Assembly: GCA_017590115.1 (NCBI GenBank)
Contig: JAGGNK010008226.1
Span: 5,416,283-5,480,282, forward strand
Length of the DNA stretch: 64,000 bases
Reading direction: 5' to 3'
Origin: Montifringilla adamsi
Lineage: Eukaryota > Chordata > Aves > Passeriformes > Passeridae
Shown here: positions 37,742 to 50,821 of the stretch, piece by piece
Numbering within the stretch: position 1 is the first letter of the stretch
How the letters are laid out: each line of letters starts with the position of its first letter
Program-made: the position numbers and the translations under genes
Notes under the pieces: generated by a model
Seen by the model: only the letters and a program-made list of their open reading frames with translations
What the model was told of the DNA's origin: nothing
Databases searched by the model: none

Positions 37742-38103
37742 TGATGCCTTAAGCAGCTGGAACAGAGGCTAGATGGAGTTAAGGGGGAATAAAGTGAATA
37801 TTTATTGAAGAGCCTTCAGAAGCCACACCCTGACAGTACCAGAGCCGCAGTCGTGGCTCTGCCCGGATGGCTCCAAGATGGAAGCCAAGTAGGGCTTGGT
37901 CACATGATTTCACATTTTTATACGTTTTGGTCCATTAGCATATTGCAGTTCATTGTCCAATTCCAGCTCAGCCCCTGCACTCCCATCCTGCTTGTTTTTC
38001 TCTCTCCATCCCACGGGGTTTGTGCTCTTGGGGCTGAGATTTGGATCATTTGTCCTTGGTGCCCAGCTGGAGCAGGAATTGTTTTGTCTCCCTGCTCTGT
38101 GCA
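37742..38103 (-). mobile_element. Solo LTR with 5-bp target-site duplication
   Basis: On the minus strand it begins TGCACAGAGC and ends GGCATCA, so termini are TG...CA. Both flanks carry CAGAG (37737-37741 and 38104-38108), an exact 5-bp duplication. A TATA box (CGTATAAAAATG) lies at about 37913-37924 and AATAAA at 37801-37806 in minus orientation. There is no internal viral region, so this is a recombined solo LTR. Family not recognised; not closely similar to the A/B type. Confidence 0.8.
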
Positions 38104-38339
38104 CAGAGCTCACCATCCCCTGATATGAAACCAAGACCCGTGCACCAAAGCAGCACAGAATTAAAAAAAATAAAAAGTGAAAACTCAAAGTATCAAGAGA
38201 CAGCACCACGAGCCAAGCTTCAAACCCAACCCCAACCTCATCCCTCCTGTGCCCTGTTGGGAATATGAAATCTGCTGGCTGCAAACATCACTCCCAGCTC
38301 TAAAACATTGCTCCCAGCCTGAATTCCCAGGGATTTTCC

Positions 38340-38480
38340 TTTCAGAGAGCTCTAATGAGACGCTGTTTACAGAGCGCTGCTCCTGCGCGGCGGCAGCAGC
38401 GTCAGAGGCCCTGCCCCGCAGTGCCAGGGCCTGCGGCCAGCTCCGGCCTCCAGCAGCCCCAAAAAGCTTCCTTCAGGACA
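38340..38480. promoter_or_regulatory. Isolated CpG-dense patch
   Basis: About nine CpG sites fall in roughly 100 bp (GAGCGCTGCTCCTGCGCGGC and nearby), with high GC content. Outside the CPXM2 island this is the only such patch in the window. It lies about 240 bp from a solo LTR. It could be a small promoter or enhancer, or an exon of an unrecognised transcript. Reading frames across it (to about 122 codons) match nothing I know. Confidence 0.35.
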
Positions 38481-40380
38481 CCTCAGTTACTGATTCCATG
38501 GATTTCTGTCTCCATTCCCTTCCAGACAACCCGGTTATTTTGTAGCTTGGGCCTCCATGCCTGTGCCATCGTTTGGTGTGGCTCCTGGTTCTGTTTGTTG
38601 CAGCGTTGGTGTTCTCGGTGCCAGTTCTTCCAATAGCTGTTTTTCTACAAAAATAGGAGGTTTTCTACAAACCCAGGTGGTTTCATTATCAGCCCAGACA
38701 TCCATCTATTGAGACAGCACTGCCTTTACAGACAGACATTTCTACTTGCTCTGTCAGTCTCTTTCAGTTCCTTGTCAGAAAATAAATATCTGTGCTACAA
38801 AGAAGGGTTTAAAATGGCACAGCTGTGATCGTGGTCTCTTCAGAGTGGACAGTGTTGTTCTTCTATAAACTATTAGAAACTATTCATTCTGGAGAAACAA
38901 AAATGCGAGTTCATCTTTTAACAGATAAGCAGCAATACTGCACTCCTTAAACATCAGATTTAGGACTCAAGAGAGAGGAAAACTTTCCTTTTTCCATAAG
39001 TTACTCCCTTTTCCTCAGGCACAGAAGAGCCCCTTGCATATTTTCCTTTCTTTGCACCGAAACAACACAAGGTCCAACCACGAGCACAGAAAGCTGAGGA
39101 ATAGCAGAGCTCTGAGTGTTGCTCTGAACTCTGCCCATGTTGCTTAAACTTTCTGAACTTCCTCCATTTATTCTCCATTTTTATGAGCTGAGGTGACTTA
39201 CCAAGCATTACTCACTTTTTCTTTCGTGTACATTTATATATTGAACACAGATAATTGTGGTTTTGTTGGAGTTTTTAAAATTGATATTTAGAGTAACCAT
39301 TAATAAGTTGATAATAAATGGTGCTCCACCATCCTAATGAGAAGAAGATAGGAAAAGCTTGGCATCTTTCCAATAGTACCACCTGCACTCACTCTGTTTT
39401 GTAATTTCTTGAAGAACCTACAACCTGTAAACTCTTGGTAAGTTTTACAGGCATGTTTTCAAAAGGGATTGTAAGAGCCTCCCTCCTGCTAAGGCAGCTT
39501 TTGAGGTTTCATCTCTGCAAATTTCCTGGTTAAACTGGTGATAAAGCATAGTCATGGTTTTCCTTTGCTACAAAAGAAAAATAAAAAAGAACACCTAAAA
39601 TGCCAGTTTTGTTTATAGTTGATTCAAATAAAAAGATACTTTCCAAAGAAAATGAGGCCAAAAAAATAATGTTTATACTTTTCACTGAAATTATGACATT
39701 TCCCTAATGGGCAAATCTGGTGTGCAAAAATTTGAGTTTTACTCTAAATACGAATTTCTGCATAGAGCAAGCGTGATACATGGCTATGTTTTTAAAGAAA
39801 GGTAGAAGATTAGTTACTTTTCAAAAAAGCTCCACAGTTCCTGAATTTAGGGCTGGTACCCCAAGATGATTTGTGGACTTCTCGTAGCTGGCTGTGTCAG
39901 CAATGGTTTTTTGGTGGTGCTGGCCATGAATCCCTGTGTCCTTTGGGATGTCAGAGGGATTGCCCAGGAAGCACCAGGAAGAGATGCAGCAGGAGCTGTG
40001 CTGGTGGGTGTGGAGCAGCCTGAACTCCTCTGCAAATGCTGCTAATGAGGGTTTAAAACTGAGGTGGGGGATTTGGGTTTGTCCAGAAAAAAACATGTAG
40101 CTGGTAATGATGTGTAACTTCTCCTTTCTCCACAATTTTCATTAATTCAGGCTAATTCTGAAGAATAGGCTCATGATCTGGATGGTAAAAATTGTTATAA
40201 TTGGATATTTAACTCCCTTTCCAGAAGCTCTGGGGAGCTGAATGCTCTTGGACAAAAGCAGCAGAAACTTTTGAAAATGTCTGTTGACATTCTCGAAGGC
40301 TGATGTCATCATGCAGCTTTTTAAAATAAAAGGTTGATATGTGTGTGTGTGTGCCTACAATTAATTAACTCTTCTTTCTG

Positions 40381-40580
40381 TGTGGCTCTGGGTAGCTAAT
40401 GATTACCACTTCTATTTGCATGATAGTGGTCAGAACAGATTAGCTCAAATTGCTCCTGTTTCATCTCTAAATAAATGCAGGTCATAATACCAAATAAACA
40501 GCAGCAGCAGCCAAGCTGACCTTTAAGTATAACATGCAAATGAGCTCATTTATATAAATAATGACCCTAAATTAGGAGGA
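40381..40580. promoter_or_regulatory. Possible enhancer with inverted octamer sites
   Basis: Contains ATTTGCAT at 40414-40421 and ATGCAAAT at 40534-40541, the two orientations of the POU octamer. CTAATGATTA and other TAAT cores lie nearby. The sequence is free of recognised repeats. Function is inferred only. Confidence 0.3.
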
Positions 40581-43500
40581 GGGTGTGAGTGTCCCTCTCT
40601 GGACAGGTAGATGCTCTCTCAGGGAGTTTCTTGCTTCTGGCTTGTATTAATTAATTGTATTAATTCTACAAGCCATCCCTCCTGCCCAGACCTGTTTGAG
40701 TCCCCAGATTCTCCCAGCACATATCCCAGGGAGGGTGGGTTGATTTAAGCTGTACATGGAATTTTCAGGTGCCCAGACAAATGTTCCTGTATCCCCCAGC
40801 CAGGCAGTGAGTGAGCCCAGGGAGCATCTTCCTGGGAGAGGAGCTGCAGGAGGGTGATTCCCTGTTTGCTTTGAGGGCCTCTGGGTTTCCATCATTTCCT
40901 TCATTTGGTGATCTACTTTTTCCTTTTTTAAACTCTTCTTTTTTCTCTTTGTATGTTATTGTGGGTTCACCATGTGGGCAGGGGTGACTGGGAGATTCCC
41001 AGGGGCATTTGCCTCACTGATCCTGATTTTCCCTAAAATTCATGGGCATTGTTGTGCAGACACCAAGAAGTATCTGTGTTCAAATATGGAGCCAAAATCT
41101 GTTTCAAAATCAGAACAAAAACTATAATATACACTGCATAATAACCCATTGCTATAAAATTTAAAATTAATAATGTTTTATGGTGACTGAGCTGCTTATG
41201 GTGTGTCTGCCCACATAAAATCTGTATTGGCTGTTAACAAATCAAGTTCAAGCTATGGATTGTCCCTCACCCAGAGCATCAATAATCTGTATTTCATAAA
41301 ATTAAGAATATGGGAGAGGAAATCTGTAGCAGTAAATTTAAATCTCTGTAGCCTCTGTATTCTCTGTCAAAATCCAACGAGCCAGGCCAGTTGAAAGTTT
41401 ATTAGAGAGAACACCCTCACATTATGGATATAAAAACCTAATTAATTAACAAAACAGGCTAATTAGAGAATCAAACTGGGATTTGGTAACCACATCCAGA
41501 GCAGTAATAAAATTAATTACATGGCTGCAATCAACATGCTGTGATGATTTGGGTCAAGAGATTATGATTCTGGAATCTCCCTTGAATATCAGGAAAAGGT
41601 GATCAGATTCAGATCAACTGGGCATCAATTAGTGCAGGAGGCCCTCTAAAGCAGGGTCCACTTTTAGAATTTTTTTTAGAGGTTTAGAAATCTCTAGAAA
41701 AATTTAGAGATATTTAGAAATTTCTAAAGAGCTTTCTGCAGTGCCTCTGGTGACAGTGGCAGAGCCAAGATCAGCCTCTGTCTCAGGGGAGTCTATTTAC
41801 TTTCAGCTTCTTGAAGATGTCTTGAAGATGTCTCCATTTCCATGGATCCATTTACAAGAGGTTGCACAGAAATGTTCACTATAATTAATAAAAAAAGGAG
41901 CTGCCAGGACCATCCCTGCTCATTTCTCCAGTCCCCAAGGTGGCTCATGCTGAGCCCCATCACTGCTGCCACAGCTGAGTGCTCTGGGCTGGCTGGTTTG
42001 AGCTCATCCTGCCAGGCTGGAGCACGTGCAGCTGTAAATTGCTGTAAATCTGGTGCAGACAAAATTAGCATTTCATTCTGGCTGGAATAGATGACCCAGT
42101 CCCGGCTTCCACAAAGTGAATTTACTCTCCAAGGACTGTTATTAATGATGTATCTGCAGCCAGGTTCCCCTGTCCACTCCTTCCTTTTCTTTCTTGAGAG
42201 GCACCTAAATGCCTGTGCTAGTGAAGGGACACTCCCTGTGCCCACCAGGAAGGATCCTTGTTTCTTCACCATGGATTGCTCTGCAGGATTCAGCAGCCCC
42301 AAGGAAAAGCCAAGGGGATCCAGATCCATCAGGGTGAGGGGAGCAGCAGCCAGAATAGAAAAAACCCTCACAGCTAATGTTCACAGAACAGATGATGCCT
42401 CAAGTTTTAGCTTTTGTATTTTTCACCAGCCTCTGTTCCAGGGCAGCCTTCACAAGGCATCACAGAAACCTGGAGTTTCAACCAGCACATTGCTTCCATT
42501 TTGCAGTAGCAGAGCTTTTGTTAAAGGTCCATTCATACATTTTTAATAAGAGCTGTGAAAATCAATAAGAAATCTTCAGCCTTTGGACTGGTTCTAGCTT
42601 TGGTGGCATTTGCAGGCACTGTAATTGTACATTTTTAAAACTCCTTGTCCTTCTCCTGCTCTGAGTGGTGATGCTGTGACACACAATCCAAAACAGAACC
42701 AACACACCACAGAACTGACCTTTTCTCTGAGTGTCAAATCCACACCTTGTGGCTGACGGGTTCTCACCAAACACATCATCTCAGCTTGAGCCATTTTTCT
42801 CAGTATTGGTTTGAAGAACAACGTGTTCCAGGTGAAATCTGAGACTTCAAAAGTTTGAGGAAGGGAGATGGGGAAGAAGGTATTTTTGATCCCACCACAG
42901 CTGAAATGCCAGTGTTTGCAATGCCAACCCACACACCTCTTGGCAGCTTTTAGAAATGTTTCAGAACACAGCTATGAGAAGGTTGCCAGCATAAGAAATT
43001 CTGCGTTCCAAAAGCTTAAAAACTTGTTTTTCTGCACTATGCAACTGGACTCTTGGCTGTGGGTTAGAAGTCCCCTGGGTGGAAGTAGGTCTCCAACAGC
43101 AGAGGGCTCTTTTGGCTCAGCAAATGATGGAATTGTCAGCCCTAGTAGCTGAAACCAACTGATAAAACAAATTAAAAGCAGAACATAAATGAGCTGTGAA
43201 TTTAAACAGCAAGGCTAAACTTTATTGGAACAGCTCAACTGCTGACAGATGTGATAGAGAAGGGAGAATGTCTTTAAAAGTGAATTTTGCTGTAGAAATA
43301 ACCTAATAAAACACTCCTTCTAGCTGGTATTATGTAGTAGATCAAAATGGATTATCATAACAATCCATACCAAATTTACAGCTTCTTACTCCTCTATGAG
43401 AAATGTTAAAAGTTGAGGATTGGGTGGTCAATATGATTTTTAATTCTTGCATTTTATATGTTGGTATTCTAGAAATTTGTTTTGATGCAAATGCTGTCCT

Positions 43501-44210
43501 CAGAATTTTCACATTTTATTGAGTGATTTTTTTTTCTCAGTTCTGAATTTGTTGCTGATATTTATTGTAGAAAACATTGCTGTATCCATCTATTCTATGG
43601 GGAAAATTGTGATTCATATCTGTACAATCTGAGTCTGCCAATTAGAGGTTACTTAGCTCAGCATCATGAGTGAATACAGCAAAATTATTTCAGCCTACAC
43701 GTGGGGTCTCTTTGTGGGACATAGGGAATATTTGAATGTAAACTGAATACAGGCAGCTTTTTGAATTTCATAAATAAGTACCATATGTCAAACCTTTTCA
43801 CATGCCCCTGTGTAAATTGTTGGTTTGTTTGCACTCTGTAACCAGATGTTGTTCTATAAAATATCTCCCGTGCTGGGGGCTGTTACTACAGGCTGCAGAG
43901 TGCAAAAGAAACAAAGTTCTTGCCTTTTTTCCTTCCAGGTTCAGAACTTTATAACATTTTATCTCTTACTCAGAATGGATCCTGTCTTAATTTACACACC
44001 CAGAATGCAGCAGGTGATATTTATGCAATGCCCAGTGCTGGCATTTCCATCAGCCTTAAAAACTACCCTTTCTCCCCTTGTTTGGACGTGATGCCACCTT
44101 TTAACCCCCAGGCACTGGAGGGCTGAGCCTCATGCAGAAACCTGCTCCTTTTCATGAAAAAAAGCCCAGGGAACAGAGTCCAACTGCACATCCCTGAAAA
44201 TGAACAGGTT

Positions 44211-44430
44211 ATGGAATCACAGAGTGGTTTGCACAGGAAGGGACATGAATGATTATCTTGTTTTCACCCTCCTGCCACCAGACCAGGTTGTTCAGAGCCC
44301 CATCCAACCCGAGTGTTTCCAGGGATGAGGGCAGTTGTTCCAGAGCCTCACCACCTTCACTATAAAAAACTTCATCCTTACCTAATTTTAATCATTTTAT
44401 CTCGTCTCAATTAACTCTCCTTTTGTTTCC
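44211..44430 (-). mobile_element. Old CR1 LINE 3'-end fragment
   Basis: ATGGAATCACAGAGTGGTTTG, CAGACCAGGTTGTTCAGAGCCCC and a CCACCTTCACTATAAAAAACTTC segment follow a CR1 3' end in reverse, with many substitutions. Confidence 0.75.
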
Positions 44431-45632
44431 AGGGCCTCCATCATGAGCAATAAAAGGCTGGGCGGAGAAAAAAAGAAAAAAGGGCATTTGTGAGTATTTA
44501 TCTCTCATAACAACTGTGGCATTTCAGTGCCAGCAACTTCTCAGAGCTAACTGCTCCTTTTGGAAATAAAAAAGGTGTAGCTCTTTGCACACAAAGGGGT
44601 CTGAGGCAGGATCTTCTTCAAATTCTGAATTCTGCAAAGCTTGAAGCCCACTGAGAAAAACTTACAGGTTAAAGGGGAAGGTAGGGGGGAGCTCACAGAC
44701 TTTGCTGAGTGCTCAGAGGGGTGAGAAGGATCCATTGTCCCTCTGGGAGCAAAAGGCAGATCACATTTATGAGTCTTGTGACAAAGGAAAGATTTCCTTC
44801 AGATAATGAATACAGCACCTCACAACAATCTTCTGCTTTGATCTGCCCAGCAGCAGAAAACCTGTATGCATTGTGACTGCTCACAACCTGTGTGCATCCT
44901 CGGCATTTGGAGAGGTTTGCAGAAATTAGAAGGAAGTGGGAAGAGCTCTTCTGCCATATGAGCTTGGAGTCCACTGAAGTGGCCCTTGCACAATGAGCAG
45001 GCCACCAACTGCTGGGAAAGCTCCATCAGAAATCAGCATCACAGTGAAAAATTAGCCTGCTAAGGAGCCAGTGCAGTTGAGTTCGACTGAGCAATGTACT
45101 GAGAATGTCTCTGAGCATATGGCTCCCCTAAGATCCCCATTTAAAAACAATCTGAACTGATTGATGGAGGAAATTAAAGGGTACTCTAAGCATTTTCTAC
45201 AGCTGTCACAACAGAAAAATACATAATCTTCCTCCATACAGAAATACAGAACTAAAAATCCTGTGAGGCCCCCAGCCCTACCAGCATGTTTCCCACATGA
45301 TCAGCAGCAGGGGCAGAAGGCCTGGGTGATGTTTACCCATAAATGCTGCTTTTAACCACCTCCTGGCTTCACTCATGGCTGTTGTCATCTGATAGCAGAG
45401 CCTGTCTCTGGAAATAAAACCATAATGCTCTTCACATCAGCTATGTGTTACTATTTTTTATTCCTACTATAGATTTCCCTAAGCCCATCATGGCAATTTC
45501 TGGTTTCAGGTTTGGATGCAGAAGCTGATCAAATCAAAGTTGCTGGTTCAGGAAGGGGAAGTGCTCATCTCCTGAAATCTGAACAGGTTTGGTGCTCTAT
45601 ATCAGGGAATATCCCACCCAATTTTCTGTCAC

Positions 45633-46072
45633 TGTTGAGTCAGGAACGGCTGAATGAGTGACACACTCCAGATCTCTTCAGGCGGCTAATAATAATTTTA
45701 TTAGAAACCCATTCCTTTTTATACACTGTTCTGACACAGGTGGACTTGTTTGTTCCTTTAATTAAGACACCTCACATGATTGGCTAATTAAGGAAACACC
45801 CTTTGGTAAAACATCTTATAAGAAAACACCTGTTCAAAACACCAGCTGCAAGATTGTTTTAATTCTTTCTCTCAGCCTTCTCAAAACTCCCCAGAAGAAT
45901 TCCTGGGAAAGTTTACCTGACTTTTTCTCTCTCTGACCAGGCTGTCTGTATCCACAATTTCTGCTGCTGGTGTCTCCATATTGATGCAGATACCTGGCAG
46001 CAGGTATTCCCAGAGACTTCCACCCCACAGACTCCACAGGGGCCAAGATGTTCAGGCTCCACAGCCACTACA
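45633..46072 (-). mobile_element. Solo LTR with likely 6-bp target-site duplication
   Basis: Ends are TG...CA (plus-strand start TGTTGAGTC, end CACTACA). Flanks are TGTCAC at 45627-45632 and GGTCAC at 46073-46078, five of six matching. Six-base duplications are typical of ERVK-type elements. On the minus strand it has TATAAAAAGG near 45714-45723 and AATAAA at 45697-45702. No internal viral sequence is present. Confidence 0.7.
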
Positions 46073-49000
46073 GGTCACCAATGTTGTAGCAGAGCTGGAA
46101 AAAGCTTGGTAATGTCCTATGGAAAGTTCTTACAGCAAAGGGGACAGTGGGCACGTGAAGAAATAATCTTTAGATCACCTCCACATGAATTTTCAGGGAT
46201 AATCTGTAGGTATCTGTGTCCTGCCTCCTCATGTTCTCAGCAGAAAACAGGGAAATCATGGAGAGGTAGAGATTCTTGGTCAGGCTCTGGTCAGTTTGTC
46301 CAAAGTGTGATGAAATATCTTGGTGTGGATTTGCAATTAAGGGAAATGGTTTTGTTCAGCTTCAGATACTGGGATGAAAACTGAGTCTTGAAATAAAATC
46401 TCCCAAATGTTTTCCTAATATTTTTTCCTGTGGCTGAAGTGATCATATCTAAGAAAATAACAAAGGACCTCTGGCAAAAACCAGCTGGTAATATGCATAT
46501 ATATAAAATCTTCTACTAAAAGCTCAAGAATGAGTTATTGATTGATTGATTCATGACCTGTGGTCCAAGAGGAATCATGGAATACATTCCCCTTGCTCTT
46601 GGATTCCTCTGGGAAGCAAAGACACCACATGAACCCAGCTTTAAGGATCTGCCATGCCCCAAAGGCGAGATAACTCTCATTTCTGAGCAGAGCTCAATTT
46701 CATATTGCAATATTTAGTTCATTCAGTCTGGAGATACAGACCTCCCTTGTGCTTCCTAAAACTGATATTTGACATTAGTGCAATAGCAAGGCAAGAGTTT
46801 CTATGTCTGAAACTCCCAACAATGCCAACAATTTGATTTGTCCTTCTGCAATATTTTCTTATCTGTGAGTCAGTACTGAGTCAGTGTTTGCTTCTCTGAT
46901 AATGAGCAGTGAAATCTATTCGTCTTTGTAAATAAAAGGAAGCTGAGTTAGTATTTCAGGGAAAATTACTGAACTGCTCCAGAACTAAGGAATGCACCTT
47001 CTTTGCATCTCTGGTGCTGTAAAAGGCTCTTTGCCTTCTACACATCCTCACTCGCAGTGTTTTAATAAGAAACAACTTTACTGACAGAGCAATGGCACAG
47101 AAAGCCCACACTAACCCTTTGTTGAGCAGCAGCCATAGCAGCAATATCTTTTAATAAGCTTAACATTAAAATTCAGTGAATCTCAGCCCACGTGGCTGAG
47201 ACAGCTGGATATTGTCAAATGTGAGGTGTCAAAAGATAAAGATGATTGACAAGAACTGTGACAATCACTGGTAAAACCTGTAAACTCTTCAGCCAGGTTC
47301 TTCAGTGGCAGTTTGATGCCCTAACTTTAATGGGAATTGGCAGTATGATGTGATGTTCCATAGCAAAATGTAAGTTTTGCAAAGAAAAGGAAATGAAGCA
47401 GAACTTTTAAAAAGCAATACATAATTTAAAGCCTAGAAGAGATGCCTTCAAATGAGAAACTTCACATTTGTTCTGCTTAACAAAGTGAAGATTGAGAGCC
47501 TCTTGTTTGCTCTGAAAACATCTTTGCAAGTTGCAGAGATAATCAAGTTATCTCTGATCTAATTTACATTTTGAAAGGGGAGAAGTGATCTTACTGGGCT
47601 CTTCAGCTGTCAAGTTCATGGAAAAACATGCAGAGCTCTTCTCCAGAGCCTGATGGCAGTTAATGACTGTGAGAAATGCACATACAAAACCTCCCCAGAG
47701 CTGAGGAAGCACAAGCATTTCAGAACACTTGCACTGATGTCTTTCATTCCTTTTCTATTGCCATCCCAACGCACTTTCTCCACTCAGTGCCTCTCTTTTA
47801 TGCATCCCATCTCCTTCTTTGCCTTTCCCACCTGGCTCTGTTTCTCTGTGCAAAGGCACAGTATTTCTGAGGATGTACCAGGATGATTTTACAAATCATC
47901 TCTGGGAGTTTCATGGCTCTGCAGTGCCGTGTAAAAGAGCACAGTGCTTCATATCCCACTAAATGTTGGCTGGTTTTTGTTTTGTTTGGTTTTTTTTCTC
48001 AAAAGCCAATAGAAGCCTTTCTTCTTGATCTAGGAGATGTACTGCACTGCTTCTCAATCCCAGCTTGTCCAAACATTGTCCCTGCTGCTATATATTGATC
48101 AGAGCTGGCATCCTGATTCCTGATTGCAATCAGGGAAAAGATGAATCTGAAGTGAATTACAGTATGAATGTAAACAGCATTTTTTTCCATCAAGGTGCCT
48201 CTTTTCTGGCTTGTGCAAATGATAAATCTGCTTATGTACTGTAATTGATTGTAAGTAGAGCTGACTTGAACCATTCATGCTGTCTGAGTGATTAAAATTC
48301 TCCAGATGGATCCTCAAAATGCAAAGGTCATATAATTAGTCTCCCTCTAAGTGAGAAATTCTTTCTTCAGGGTCTATCTGCGAAATAGAGTGGAGTACCT
48401 AACATGGGTGTCTCTGCAGAGTTCAGTTCAGTATCCTCATGCTGTACCACTGCCCAGGTGAGGAGAAAGGTCCCAGTTTAAAACACATTTTATACTTAAC
48501 AGTGAGTGTCAGATGACCAGCAAGCACCTTTATTATGAAGTTGTTAATTACAAGCTTAACTTTTTACTGTGTGTTTTTAATCTCAATTTTGTCTACTCCT
48601 TTAGTCTGTATGAACTGCAGATGCATTTGCTACAAGAAAATACGACTTTAGAAAGATGCCAGATTTTTATTTTCCATATTGTAAGTAGTGGAAATAAATA
48701 GTTGCTAAATTATTGAGATAATCTTGATTGTATTATTAATTGATTAATGAAATTATTTTGAAAATATAGAAAAGTCATTGTCCCTTCTGCTCTGTTTTTC
48801 CAAAAGCTTAATTTAGATTAAATCCCCAGATGCTGCATCTCAGTGTAAATCTAAACCATGAGTTTTATCTTGTATTTTCTGTCACATTTTGCCTCTGATA
48901 TATCCATAGATGGTTGAAGTTTTTCTCGTACATGGGGCAGGTACATACACTCTAAAACAGAACTTGAGTGCAGCTTTTTTAATAAAGTGCTTTATTTCCA

Positions 49001-50316
49001 TTCAGACCAGAAGAATAATTTTAGTCAATGCTTTCTGAGTTGCAGAAATATTTAACTGACAAAATTTCCATTTTAAAATAGAAATAAGTCTGTGCCAGTT
49101 AATGAATAGTAAAATCCAAAGGAGTTTTCCTGCAAGCTGGAGGTTTTCCCTCAACCTAATTTCTTGTTTCATTGACCTCTGGGACAGTTTAAACACAGCT
49201 AAAGGAAAAGTGTGAGCCTGCCAAAGGGGATGCCAGGAGACAATCCATGAAGGAAAATAGGGAACTGTGTATCCTCAGAAAGAGTTTCTGGCCCCAGGTG
49301 GCCAATCCAGGGAAATGGGGACATTTACAGCAAATCTTTGATCCTCACTCATCACTCTCTTAAGCTGTCCCTTCTTCAGGAGTGCCAGGACAGGAACAGG
49401 ATGCTCTTCCCTCATTAATGAGCAAGAAGCCCCTCCAGGTGCCCCAGGGTTCAGCAGCTCCTCTGCCCCAGCTGCAAAACTGCAGAGTTTCCCAGACTCC
49501 AGCTGTCCCACGGCTGATTTCCCAGTTCCACAGGTAGTCACAAATCACATCTCCTATGCCAGAGCTGCTCCTTCAGGCTCAGGAGTGATCTCCCTTCTCT
49601 ATGACTTGGAAGGAAGGATTTGGTTTTTCCCCATGCACAATTTTGCCCACACACCTCTCTGCTCAGCCCTGGGAAGCAACTAAATATTGTTTTCAGCCAG
49701 TTGTCTGCACTAAATGAACCCTCTGCTGCCTGTGAAACATGCTGATAAATTTCAATCAATAGTGAGCCTGGAGTCTGCACTCCTCACTGGGAGCACATTT
49801 TTCATGTGGCAGGCACATTGCTGGAGCTCCAGAGGCTGAATCCATCTGGGGCATCATTTTTTAAAGGCAAACATTCTGGGTCATTATAAACTGCACTAAT
49901 CCCCCTTGTTGAAATTTGCATTTCTAAGCCATGATGCATTTGTCCTGTCACATGTTGTGGCATTCAACCAGGAGGTTAATTCATTGATTGACTTACCCTC
50001 TCTCCTCAGCATGCTTTGCTACTAATCTTCCATACAAATGGGGTTAGGGAATATAATTTAGATTTACCAGCAGAAACAAAGCATCCAACAGCCCTGCTAG
50101 GATGAAAAGCTTAGGGAGTTCAGGGGATAAGAAGAAAACAGCGAGGCTGAAGCAAAAATCAAATTAACATTAAAACACTCATGCTGAAAATTGTGGCAAT
50201 TAGAAGGAGCAAATTGGGGAAAGGAAATTTTCTGCCTCCAGCAGGTAGGGTTAGGCACAAAGGCAGAGGGGATGGAGAAAACAGCAGTGTCCCTTGTGGA
50301 GTCTTGAGTTCTTTCT

Positions 50317-50722
50317 TGCCAGGGTCGGGATTAAATGTGCAAGATGGTATTTCTTGTTGGGACTCAGATGTTTATTAGTTCTTAACTATGTTACAGTCTC
50401 ACAAACCCTGAGTTCTACAGCACTTCACTCTAACAAACTAAAAATGGAGCCCCATCTCTCTCTCTATGAGGCTTTTAAGGATAAACTGTCCAATTAAGAA
50501 ATGATACCTAAATTATTTTTACTTTTAACCCAATAACCAACCACCTGTGTCCTGCAATGTGGACTTTTTTATTCAATTAGACAAAACCACCCAAACCCAT
50601 GGAGAAGAAGGTGAAGAAGAAGGTCAAGAAGAAGGACCAGCCACCACCCTAAACCTCCATCTTGCTTTATATATATTACTATATTCTAAAACCTTAAACT
50701 CTAAGTTTTCCACCCTGTGACA
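50317..50722 (-). mobile_element. Solo LTR of an endogenous retrovirus, copy B
   Basis: Reverse-oriented sister of the LTR at 7888-8287, with TG...CA termini and poly(A) signal complement TTTATT at 50371-50376. The TATA-like box of copy A is changed here to CATAGAGAG. It carries an expanded GAAGAAGGT-type stretch (about 50607-50640) relative to copy A. No internal viral region adjoins it, and no target-site duplication was found. Confidence 0.8.
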
Positions 50723-50821
50723 ATTTTTGTCTAAGTGGCATAGATTTTGAAATGTGCAGGGAACAATTCTTTATATCCATTGTCAACCTTGTGCTGCTCT
50801 GGTCATCACTACCAGCCAGCT

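Larger units (their letters stand above)
35522..45632. other. Intergenic sequence with repeats
   Basis: No exon recognised. It contains CR1 fragments (36554, 44211), the LTR at 37742, the CpG-dense patch at 38340 and the octamer/TAAT-rich stretches near 40.4 and 41.4 kb. A 192-codon frame on the minus strand at 41793-42371 has no recognisable domain and no clear splice context. Confidence 0.6.

Noticed and set aside
41793..42371. 192-codon minus-strand frame
   Set aside because: No recognisable family, no repeat of motifs, no clear promoter or splice context. Such lengths occur by chance in a 64-kb six-frame set.
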